This document shows positions 1 through 5,310 of a stretch of DNA of 6,582 bases, piece by piece. This stretch comes from Streptomyces sp. NRRL WC-3549. Lineage in GTDB: Bacteria > Actinomycetota > Actinomycetes > Streptomycetales > Streptomycetaceae. The notes under the pieces were generated by a model. The model saw only the letters and a program-made list of their open reading frames with translations. It was not told where the DNA came from and made no database searches. The DNA is taken from positions 228,261 through 234,842 of the forward strand of contig NZ_KL585394.1 in the NCBI RefSeq assembly GCF_000721935.1, in the 5' to 3' direction. Each line of letters starts with the position of its first letter. Within the stretch, counting starts at the first letter, position 1. A program made the position numbers and the translations under genes.

Positions 1-53
1 TCCGGGGCGGCGGGTCGCCGCGGCGGCCCACCGCTCGGACGGCTCGGGGCGGG
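1..53. other. Left edge, no supportable gene
   Basis: These bases follow the stop codon of the last gene of the minus-strand exporter operon. The only possible minus-strand start is a GTG at 31-29 with no recognisable ribosome-binding site, and too little sequence remains to judge it. The short palindrome CGCCGCGGCG (16-25) is too small and too GC-typical to call a terminator. Confidence 0.4.
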
Positions 54-692
54 TCAGCGGCCTTCCGGCATTCCCGTGCGCCGGTTGCGAAGGAGGAGCG
101 CTCCGACCCCGACGGCGGCCAGTGCCCCGCAGACCGCCCAGCTCCCTCCGTCGGTCGAAGCGGCCCGGGGCCACTCCCACCACCGCGCGTGCGCTCCCCC
201 CGCCCCGGGGGAACCGACCATGAAGGCCGCGACGGCCTGGACCAGGGGCAGAATCCAGGCCGACCGGAAGCCCAGCACCGCCGCGCAGAGGGCGGCCGCT
301 CCGGTGAAGCCGAGGAGGTTGCGCACCGCGAGGGGGATCGACTCCGCGGCACCGGAGAGTGCCAGCGCCACGCAGGACAGAAGCACAGCGACGGTGACCG
401 CCGCGGTGAGATGCAGGGCCAGCACCCGATGACGCGGCACCGCGGCCACCGAGGAGAACCGGCCCATGCCGTCCGTGCAGGACAGGACCACGGCGCAGCC
501 GGACAGCAACGGCATGAAGCCGGCTCCCGACGCGGATACGGGCTCCTGACCGCTGACGCTGGGAAAGAGCACGGCTTCCCCGCCCCACCAGGTGAGTACG
601 GCGGCACAGGCGGCCAGGAAGGCCAGGGACCAGCCCGCACGGTGGGACCTGAGGTGGCTGCGCCAGGGGGAGAACACCTCGTGGTTCAGCAC
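54..692 (-). CDS. ABC exporter membrane subunit, six predicted helices
   Basis: A 212-residue integral membrane protein and the third gene of the minus-strand exporter operon. Hydrophobic segments are seen at about residues 20-37, 54-72, 91-113, 125-143, 145-160 and 181-199. The protein ends in a short basic tail (RNRRTGMPEGR) that should be cytoplasmic. The GTG at 692-690 is chosen as start because it overlaps the stop of the upstream gene by seven bases (GTGCTGA), which suggests translational coupling. A longer open frame reaches back to 848, but its added residues are Arg/Gly/Pro-rich and look like an out-of-frame shadow of the upstream gene. No sequence motif fixes the function. The role as second membrane-spanning subunit of an ABC-2-like transporter is inferred from the operon and the helix pattern. 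Substrate unknown. Confidence 0.75.
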   Translation of the reverse strand: MLNHEVFSPWRSHLRSHRAGWSLAFLAACAAVLTWWGGEAVLFPSVSGQEPVSASGAGFMPLLSGCAVVLSCTDGMGRFSSVAAVPRHRVLALHLTAAVTVAVLLSCVALALSGAAESIPLAVRNLLGFTGAAALCAAVLGFRSAWILPLVQAVAAFMVGSPGAGGAHARWWEWPRAASTDGGSWAVCGALAAVGVGALLLRNRRTGMPEGR

Positions 693-1918
693 GGCGCCGC
701 CAGGACCCCGGCCCACCGCCGCACGTACGGGGTCTGCTCCGGGACCGGTCGTCCGAGGACCCGCTTCACCTCCGCCGGATCGGCCGCGTCGCCGACCAGG
801 TCGTAGGAAGCCGGTGTGCGGCTGCCCCGCGCACGCGAGTCCAGCCACGAGTTCAGCTTCACCGCCGCCGCCGACCTGCGTTCCAGCACCGCGTCCTCCT
901 CACGGCCGCACTGCGGCCACAAGGCGTTCGTGGTCTCGGCCGCGAGGCTGTCCAGCAGGGCGCCCGCCCCGTGGTCCAAGGTGAATCCTCCCGCTCCGGG
1001 GCCGTTCAGGCCGTCCTCCGTGAAGCGCTCGGGCAGGGAGAGCACGTTCGCGGAGACCGCCCGCATCTTCCCGACCGCCGCCACCGCCTCGGGAAGGCGG
1101 GGCTCGTGCTCGGGCCAGACGCACACGGTGCCGTCGTCGGCCGGAGCGCAGGCCGTGGCCGACGGGGTGCGGTGTTCCTGCAGGGAGCTGCCGTTCCCCG
1201 GGGAGACCGCGACGGCCAGCAGGGTGAGTACGCAGAACGCCGTGCCGGGCACGAGGGCGGCCCTGCGCCGCCGGCCCTCGGCCACTGCCTGTCCCACGGT
1301 CACCGCCGCCCCGACGGCCAGCACCGCGAGGGCGATGCGCCACCCCAGGTGCGCGGAGGACAGCCGCAGACCGATCGACTGGTGGAAGAGGCTGTGGGCC
1401 AGAGGCGAGGACTGGGTGTCGACGACCATGCCGAACAGCGCGAACCCCGCCACGGCCGCCGCGGCCCCGGTGAACCGGGAAGGCAGCAGGCAGCCGGCGA
1501 CGTACCCGAGTGCGACGGCGAAGACGATCCCGGCCACTCCGAAGAGCGGGTACTCCGGCCAGGGGGCCCCCGGGGCCCCCACGGTCATGGCCCAGGTGAC
1601 GGCGGTGCTCACCAGGTAGACGCCCGACAGCCACGACGCGTCGGCCGCCAGCCGGGCCCCTTCCACCGCGGGCAGGGGCCGGGCGGACAGGAGGACGTCG
1701 ACCCCGCTGCGTCGCAGCTGCGACGTCCGGTGAGCCGCCAGCCCCACGGCCCCGATCACGAGGGGGATCCCCGCGCGGGTGGCCGCCGCCGACGTCTCCG
1801 GCCAGGACCCCTGCCAGTCCTCGCCGACCAGGAACACCAGAGCGAGGGACGCGGCCAGCAGGGGGGCGGCGAACCAGCGGACGGGAGTCCGGCGCAGCTC
1901 GATGAGGTAACCGGTCAC
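686..1918 (-). CDS. ABC exporter membrane subunit with large extracytoplasmic C-terminal domain
   Basis: A 410-residue protein with seven likely transmembrane helices at about residues 14-32, 48-63, 96-113, 124-144, 150-168, 192-212 and 220-238, then a soluble C-terminal part (about 240-410). The charge pattern fits an N-inside, C-outside topology: basic loops follow helices 2, 4 and 6 (for example GRRRR at 215-219), so the C-terminal domain would lie outside the membrane. That domain contains Cys257, Cys266, Cys337 and a terminal Cys410, and the short motif VCVWPEHEP. The GTG start overlaps the ATPase stop as GTGA (1918-1915). It is preceded by a strong GGAGG ribosome-binding site (1930-1926, seven bases from the start). 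I vaguely recall an actinobacterial domain of unknown function with a similar WPEH motif, but cannot confirm it. Permease function is inferred from topology and from the ABC ATPase next door. Confidence 0.78.
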   Translation of the reverse strand: MTGYLIELRRTPVRWFAAPLLAASLALVFLVGEDWQGSWPETSAAATRAGIPLVIGAVGLAAHRTSQLRRSGVDVLLSARPLPAVEGARLAADASWLSGVYLVSTAVTWAMTVGAPGAPWPEYPLFGVAGIVFAVALGYVAGCLLPSRFTGAAAAVAGFALFGMVVDTQSSPLAHSLFHQSIGLRLSSAHLGWRIALAVLAVGAAVTVGQAVAEGRRRRAALVPGTAFCVLTLLAVAVSPGNGSSLQEHRTPSATACAPADDGTVCVWPEHEPRLPEAVAAVGKMRAVSANVLSLPERFTEDGLNGPGAGGFTLDHGAGALLDSLAAETTNALWPQCGREEDAVLERRSAAAVKLNSWLDSRARGSRTPASYDLVGDAADPAEVKRVLGRPVPEQTPYVRRWAGVLAAPC

Positions 1919-2669
1919 CAGGCGGCCTCCGACCGCTGCTCCGGGGCCACGCTCAACGCGGCGGCGTAACCGCGTTCGAGCGGGGTGTCACCCGGCTGGT
2001 CCTCGCTGCCGTTCTCCTCCAGCTCCGCCGGGGTGCCGTCGAACCGCAGCTCCCCGCCGTGGAGCACGCCGATCCGGGCACAGGTGTGCGCGAGGTCCTC
2101 GACCAGGTGGGTGCTGAGCAGCACGCAGCTCTGCTCCGCCAGTTGCCGGATCAGTTCACGGAACCGCACCCGCTGGTGGGGGTCGAGCCCGGTGGTGGGC
2201 TCGTCCAGGATCACCAGGTCCGGTTCACCGACGACCGCTTGGGCGATGCCCGCCCTGCGGAGCATTCCGCCGGAGAGCTTGCGCAGGGGGGAGTCCGCCC
2301 GGCTGGTGAGCCCGACGCGTTCCACGGCCTCGTCCGACGCCGCCGGAATGCGCCTGCGCGGCACCTCGCGAAGCCAGGCGCAGTGGCGGACGAAGTCGGT
2401 GACGGTGAAGTCGCCGGGGTAGGCGAAGCTCTGGGGGAGGTAGCCCAGGCACGCAACTGCCGCCCGGTGCGCACCTCCTCGCCGAACAGGCGGAGATCAC
2501 CGGAAGTCGGGCGGTCGGCCGTCGCCACGGTGCGCAGGAGAGTGCTCTTGCCCGCACCGTTCGGGCCGAGCAGGCCGTAGGCGCCGGCACCGAGGGTGAG
2601 GCTGATGCCGCGGACGACTGGTTTCCCGCGGTATCCCTGGTGGAGGTCGTTCAGTTCGAGCAACGGCAT
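1915..2669 (-). pseudogene. ABC transporter ATPase, frameshifted
   Basis: The first gene of the exporter operon encodes an ABC-type nucleotide-binding protein whose frame is interrupted. It starts at ATG 2669-2667, with AGGA six bases upstream. The N-terminal frame carries Walker A (GPNGAGKST, restored residues 35-43) and runs to about Arg73 at 2451. Recognisable ABC sequence then continues in another frame with LGYLPQ (Q-loop, Gln80), LSGGM (signature, 132-136), LVILDEP (Walker B, Glu157), the D-loop and STH (switch His188), to the TGA at 1917-1915. The span is 755 nt; adding one base near 2449-2451 gives 252 codons, a normal size for this family. A lost C, restoring an Arg-Arg-Leu-Gly-Tyr run, would be the simplest repair. 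Without repair, the N-terminal frame gives a 152-residue product ending at 2211, and the C-terminal part could start at GTG 2364. A true mutation and a sequencing error in this GC-rich DNA cannot be separated here. No slippery heptamer suggests programmed frameshifting. Confidence 0.85.
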
Positions 2670-2684
2670 GTACGGTCCTGGACC

Positions 2685-2723
2685 CCTTGGTGCGGGCGTG
2701 CTTTCACCATGCCCGCACCAAGG
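2685..2723. repeat. Inverted repeat in the leader of the ABC operon
   Basis: The arms CCTTGGTGCGGGC (2685-2697) and GCCCGCACCAAGG (2711-2723) are perfect 13-bp inverted complements. Three more positions pair almost completely towards a seven-base loop. The repeat ends 15 bases before the ATPase start codon and just before its AGGA ribosome-binding site. No T-run follows in either direction, so a classical intrinsic terminator is unlikely. It could be an operator bound by a dimeric regulator, or an RNA hairpin that limits access to the ribosome-binding site. The role is inferred; the symmetry is directly visible. Confidence 0.7.
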
Positions 2724-2976
2724 ACGATTGACGGGTCGGATGACTGGACTTCGAAGACGAGGTTCGCGACGTCGAACGGGCACCGGTGCACGGTGGGGTA
2801 CTCCGTGCCGGGGTTCCGGGTGATCCGGACCGAGTACCTGTCGCACGCGCGGCCCCGGACGGCCCCGCCCCGCCAGATCCCCGCCGCCCGTGCCCCGAGC
2901 GGTTCCGCCGGTGCTGCCGGCGGTCCCGCCCCGGTGCGGCGCCGTGCATGCCTGCTGACAGGGCCGCGCCGACCAT
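2724..2976 (-). pseudogene. Possible remnant of a small secreted-protein gene
   Basis: Coding-like signal is present, but no single frame is convincing. Minus-strand frame A, from ATG 2976, begins MVGAALSAGMHGAAPG, like the core of a signal peptide. A second frame over the next stretch is Gly/Thr/Ser-rich and resembles a linker. A third frame, from about 2860 to 2740, reads CDRYSVRITRNPGTEYPTV and onward with GTC, GAC, GGC and ACC codons typical of Streptomyces. Joining them would need more than one indel. A basic run (RETRTRRRVYG) just upstream lies one base out of frame with the hydrophobic core. The plus strand shares the same wobble positions and is open from 2709 to 2978, but it uses less typical codons (GGG, ACG). 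It could equally be non-coding. No family is recognised. Confidence 0.2.
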
Positions 2977-3083
2977 GAGTGCGCCCGTACACCCTTCTTC
3001 GTGTTCGTGTCTCTCGTGCGATGGGTTCCCGCGGGCGGTCACCGGCCCGGGCGGACGTCGGTCCAGTGATCGACACGCTCGGC

Positions 3084-3112
3084 ACCCTAGCCACAACGGT
3101 GAGCGAGGACAG
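3084..3112 (-). promoter_or_regulatory. Candidate minus-strand promoter
   Basis: Read on the minus strand, TAGGGT (3089-3084) fits the actinomycete -10 pattern TANNNT. A weak -35 candidate, CTGTCC, lies 17 bases upstream (3112-3107). Transcription would begin near 3077 and run towards the possible remnant gene and the ABC operon, giving a leader of about 400 bases before the ATPase. The -10 is good, the -35 poor. Confidence 0.3.
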
Positions 3113-3248
3113 GGGGCCCGGCGCACGCGGCCGGACGGAGCGGAGCGGTCAAATGGCCCAACCCGGATGTTGCGGGGCCCGTCACCCCTTCACCAGGCCA
3201 CCTGAAACAGGGCAAACCGGGACACCGGGCGCGACCGCGATCCGACCA

Positions 3249-3267
3249 GTGATGTGCGTCACGTGAC
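3249..3267 (+). promoter_or_regulatory. Crp-like site overlapping a perfect palindrome
   Basis: GTGATGTGCGTCAC (3249-3262) matches the motif GTG-N6-G-N-CAC that I recall for Streptomyces coelicolor Crp. It overlaps the perfect 10-bp palindrome GTCACGTGAC (3258-3267). The nearest proposed transcription start, the minus-strand one near 3077, is about 180 bases away, which is far for a classical activator. The motif has few fixed bases, so a chance match is quite possible. Confidence 0.3.
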
Positions 3268-3273
3268 CCCCGG

Positions 3274-3320
3274 AACGGCCGCCTGGCGGAACATCAGGCG
3301 CCGTACCCTCTCCGGCCGTT
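3274..3320. repeat. Nested inverted repeats
   Basis: AACGGCCG (3274-3281) pairs perfectly with CGGCCGTT (3313-3320). Between them CGCCTG (3280-3285, overlapping the outer arm by two bases) can pair with CAGGCG (3295-3300) around a nine-base loop. The two stems compete at their edges. The structure is moderate for such GC-rich DNA, and no role can be assigned. Confidence 0.35.
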
Positions 3321-3424
3321 GGCGTTCCACGCAGCCCGCGCAGCGCGGACGAGACGGCTCCGGGCACGGGCTCGGCGGGCGGCACCCGCAGGCTCCGCGA
3401 CCGCACGGGTCACACGGTTCGCCG

Positions 3425-3459
3425 CGCCCGGCCCGCTCCACTCACGAGCGGGCCGGGCG
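3425..3459 (-). terminator. Strong GC-rich hairpin, probable terminator of the PH-domain gene
   Basis: CGCCCGGCCCGCTC (3425-3438) and GAGCGGGCCGGGCG (3446-3459) form a perfect 14-bp stem with a seven-base loop. It lies about 88 bases downstream of the stop of the minus-strand gene at 3547. No U-tract follows, but actinomycete terminators often lack one. It could also insulate the deo region from the exporter region. Confidence 0.6.
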
Positions 3460-3546
3460 ACGACGGGCGGCGGACGCGGCGAAGGGCCGGCCGACGCGTC
3501 ACGGTCACGCCGAGCCCACCGGCGCGCGAAGGACGGCCGCCGCGGC

Positions 3547-4182
3547 TCAGCCGATCGCCAGCAGCACCGCGAACAGCACCGCGCCCACGGCGGCCGGGGC
3601 GAGCACCTCGTACGCCCAGCGCACCGACGCGCGGGTGGCGCTCCGCTCCGGGCCCACCCCGCGCTCGCGCAGTTCGCGCAGTTCGTTCACCGTCCGGTCG
3701 GCCGCCGCGATCCGGGCCTGGGTGTCGCGGACGTCGGCGTGCACCGAGGCCTTGCCGAACGGGTCGTCGTGCGCGGCCTGGGAGGCCCTCCTGGCGGCCT
3801 TCTTGCGCTCACGCAGCGACACCGGCACCGCCCACAGCTGGTACTTCCTGCCATCCTGGGCGAACAGCTCGCACGTGTACGAGGCGCGGACGTCGGCGAC
3901 GTCGGTCCAGGGCAGTTCGATGGTGCGGAACGGGTTCCGGACCCGGATGCGCTCCTCGTCGGCGTAGACCGCCGGCCGCAGCGTGAAGGCGACGATCAGC
4001 GGGATCACCGTCAACAGCGCGGCCAGGGCGATCCACGGGGCCCGGCCCTCGCCGCGGATCGCCGCGTCCACACCGGCCCAGCCGATCATCAGGATCAGCA
4101 CCGCGCCGGTGACCAGCCCGCCTCCCGAACGGTAGGTCCGGTCGGCGGAGGAGGGCTCGGCGGGGGGCGTGGGGCTCGTCAT
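3547..4182 (-). CDS. Membrane-anchored PH-like domain protein
   Basis: A 211-residue protein divergent from deoC. After a Ser/Pro-rich N-terminus come two hydrophobic helices (about 21-41 and 49-67). A segment of about 69-125 (YADEERIRVRNPFRTIELPW and onward) resembles bacterial PH-like domains. An Arg/Ala/Glu-rich, probably helical stretch (about 124-185) follows, and a last hydrophobic helix (about 191-210) ends the protein. The ATG at 4182 is taken because the protein composition is normal from there. The same frame stays open far upstream only because it lies antisense to deoC and the dehydrogenase. No strong ribosome-binding site precedes it, and CAGAAT at 4195-4190 might be a -10 for a nearly leaderless start, without a clear -35. 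Such PH-like membrane proteins are common in actinomycetes and mostly uncharacterised. Its role, and whether it relates to deoC, are unknown. Confidence 0.8.
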   Translation of the reverse strand: MTSPTPPAEPSSADRTYRSGGGLVTGAVLILMIGWAGVDAAIRGEGRAPWIALAALLTVIPLIVAFTLRPAVYADEERIRVRNPFRTIELPWTDVADVRASYTCELFAQDGRKYQLWAVPVSLRERKKAARRASQAAHDDPFGKASVHADVRDTQARIAAADRTVNELRELRERGVGPERSATRASVRWAYEVLAPAAVGAVLFAVLLAIG

Positions 4183-4275
4183 GGCCCCGATTCTGCCTGA
4201 CGCTCCGGGCGGACGGCCCGGTGGCCGCACGGGGGTGGGGCGCGGGCCCTGTACGGCGCGGAGACGGAGGGGGAC

Positions 4276-4312
4276 TGTACATGCTGCTACGCGCGTAGAT
4301 ATGCTCCTCTGG
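4276..4312 (+). promoter_or_regulatory. deoC promoter, probably leaderless, with operator palindrome
   Basis: TGTACA (4276-4281; four of six bases match TTGACA) is followed after 18 bases by TATGCT (4300-4305), which fits the TANNNT -10. Seven bases after the -10 comes position 4312, the G of the deoC GTG start, so the transcript would be leaderless. This agrees with the lack of any Shine-Dalgarno sequence. The perfect palindrome CTACGCGCGTAG (4287-4298) sits in the spacer, where a bound repressor would block RNA polymerase. CTGTAC also occurs twice, at 4249-4254 and 4275-4280. Confidence 0.5.
4287..4298. promoter_or_regulatory. Candidate repressor operator, 12-bp perfect palindrome
   Basis: CTACGCGCGTAG is self-complementary over all 12 bases, and the symmetry stops sharply at its edges. 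Its place between the proposed -35 and -10 of deoC, in a 129-base divergent intergenic region, suggests an operator for a dimeric repressor of nucleoside catabolism. It could also affect the divergent PH-domain gene. The regulator is not in this window and its family cannot be told from the site. Confidence 0.45.
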
Positions 4313-5304
4313 TGACCATGCCCACGACTGCACCGCCCCCCAAGCACCCAGCTGCGTCCGAGCGGGGAGGCAGCCCCTTCGCCGACGCCACCGCGTCCGA
4401 CAGTGCGCTGCGCCGCTTCCTGCACGGGCTGCCCGGTGTCGACACCGTCGGTCTCGAAGCGCGCGCCGCCTCCCTCGGCACCAGGTCGATCAAGACGACC
4501 GCCAAGGCGTACGCCATCGATCTGGCCATCTCGATGATCGACCTGACGACGCTCGAAGGCGCGGACACCCCGGGCAAGGTCCGGGCGCTGGCCGCCAAGG
4601 CCGTCAACCCGGATCCGCTCGACCGCACGACCCCGCGCACCGCCGCGGTCTGCGTCTATCCCGACATGGCCGGGACCGCCGTCGCCGCGCTGGCCGGGTC
4701 CGGGGTCAAGGTCGCCTCCGTGGCGACCGCCTTCCCCGCCGGGCGTGCCGCGCTGGACGTCAAGCTCGCGGACGTCCGCGACGCGGTGGCGGCCGGGGCC
4801 GACGAGATCGACATGGTGATCGACCGGGGCGCCTTCCTCGCCGGCCGCTACCTCAAGGTGTACGAGGAGATCGTCGCCGTGAAGGCGGAGTGCGGCCCGG
4901 CACGCCTGAAGGTGATCTTCGAGACGGGCGAGCTGTCCACGTACGACAACATCCGGCGGGCCTCCTGGCTCGGGATGCTGGCGGGAGCGGACTTCATCAA
5001 GACCTCGACCGGCAAGGTCGCGACCAACGCCACCCCGGCGAACACCCTGCTGATGCTGGAGGCCGTGCGCGACTTCCGGGAGCAGACCGGCGTCCAGGTC
5101 GGGGTGAAGCCCGCGGGCGGCATCCGCACCTCCAAGGACGCGATCAAGTTCCTCGTGCTGGTGAACGAGACCGCCGGTGCGGACTGGCTGGACAACCACT
5201 GGTTCCGCTTCGGCGCCTCCAGCCTGCTGAACGACCTGCTGATGCAGCGCCAGAAGCTCAGCACCGGCCGCTACTCCGGCCCCGATTACGTGACGGTGGA
5301 CTGA
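4312..5304 (+). CDS. deoC: 2-deoxyribose-5-phosphate aldolase
   Basis: This cytoplasmic class I aldolase cleaves 2-deoxy-D-ribose 5-phosphate to D-glyceraldehyde 3-phosphate and acetaldehyde, the last step of deoxynucleoside breakdown. It has 330 residues counting from GTG 4312. The Schiff-base lysine lies in DFIKTSTGK (Lys230), the proton-relay lysine in GVKPAGGIRT (Lys266), and the catalytic aspartate in DEIDMVID (Asp167). These correspond to E. coli Lys167, Lys201 and Asp102 as I recall them. The protein is longer than E. coli DeoC (259 residues). With its N-terminal extension and segments such as TTLEGADTPGKV, AAVCVYP and a GRY near the C-terminus, it resembles the human DERA type. Start: GTG 4312 fits a leaderless transcript; ATG 4318 is the alternative and would shift numbering by two. 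The aldehyde dehydrogenase gene begins six bases after its stop, suggesting one transcript. Confidence 0.96.
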   Translation: MTMPTTAPPPKHPAASERGGSPFADATASDSALRRFLHGLPGVDTVGLEARAASLGTRSIKTTAKAYAIDLAISMIDLTTLEGADTPGKVRALAAKAVNPDPLDRTTPRTAAVCVYPDMAGTAVAALAGSGVKVASVATAFPAGRAALDVKLADVRDAVAAGADEIDMVIDRGAFLAGRYLKVYEEIVAVKAECGPARLKVIFETGELSTYDNIRRASWLGMLAGADFIKTSTGKVATNATPANTLLMLEAVRDFREQTGVQVGVKPAGGIRTSKDAIKFLVLVNETAGADWLDNHWFRFGASSLLNDLLMQRQKLSTGRYSGPDYVTVD

Positions 5305-5310
5305 TACGCC

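Larger units (their letters stand above)
3113..3546. other. Intergenic region without a recognisable gene
   Basis: Open frames here are short, Arg/Pro/Gly-rich and lack ribosome-binding sites or known motifs, so none is called. The stretch holds a Crp-like site with an overlapping palindrome, a nested inverted repeat near 3274-3320, and a strong hairpin at 3425-3459. The rest, including 3460-3546, shows nothing I can interpret. Confidence 0.6.

Noticed and set aside
1..31. Start of a further minus-strand gene at GTG 31-29
   Set aside because: Only about ten codons remain in the window and there is no clear ribosome-binding site.
693..848. N-terminal extension of the last exporter gene back to 848
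   Set aside because: The added residues are Arg/Gly/Pro-rich and overlap the upstream gene by more than 150 bases; the GTG at 692 gives the usual short coupled overlap.
2446..2454. Programmed ribosomal frameshifting in the ABC ATPase
   Set aside because: No slippery heptamer or convincing downstream stimulatory structure is visible at the junction, and this ATPase family is not known to use recoding.
2728..2757. TTGACG at 2728-2733 as a plus-strand -35 element
   Set aside because: No acceptable -10 follows at 17-18 bases, and no supported plus-strand gene lies downstream.
2651..2860. Minus-strand frame ending in Cys-rich TCRCSN, considered as a ribosomal peptide precursor (lanthipeptide-like)
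   Set aside because: The tail codons overlap the inverted repeat, ribosome-binding site and start of the ATPase gene, codon use turns atypical there, and no modification enzyme is present in the window.
2709..2978. Plus-strand 89-residue frame faintly recalling DUF397 (a Trp, then Ser/Thr-rich residues, then NGHRC)
   Set aside because: It lacks the VRDSK-type core of that family, has no ribosome-binding site, starts inside the inverted repeat, uses less typical codons than the opposite strand, and ends in a Pro/Ala/Arg-rich tail.
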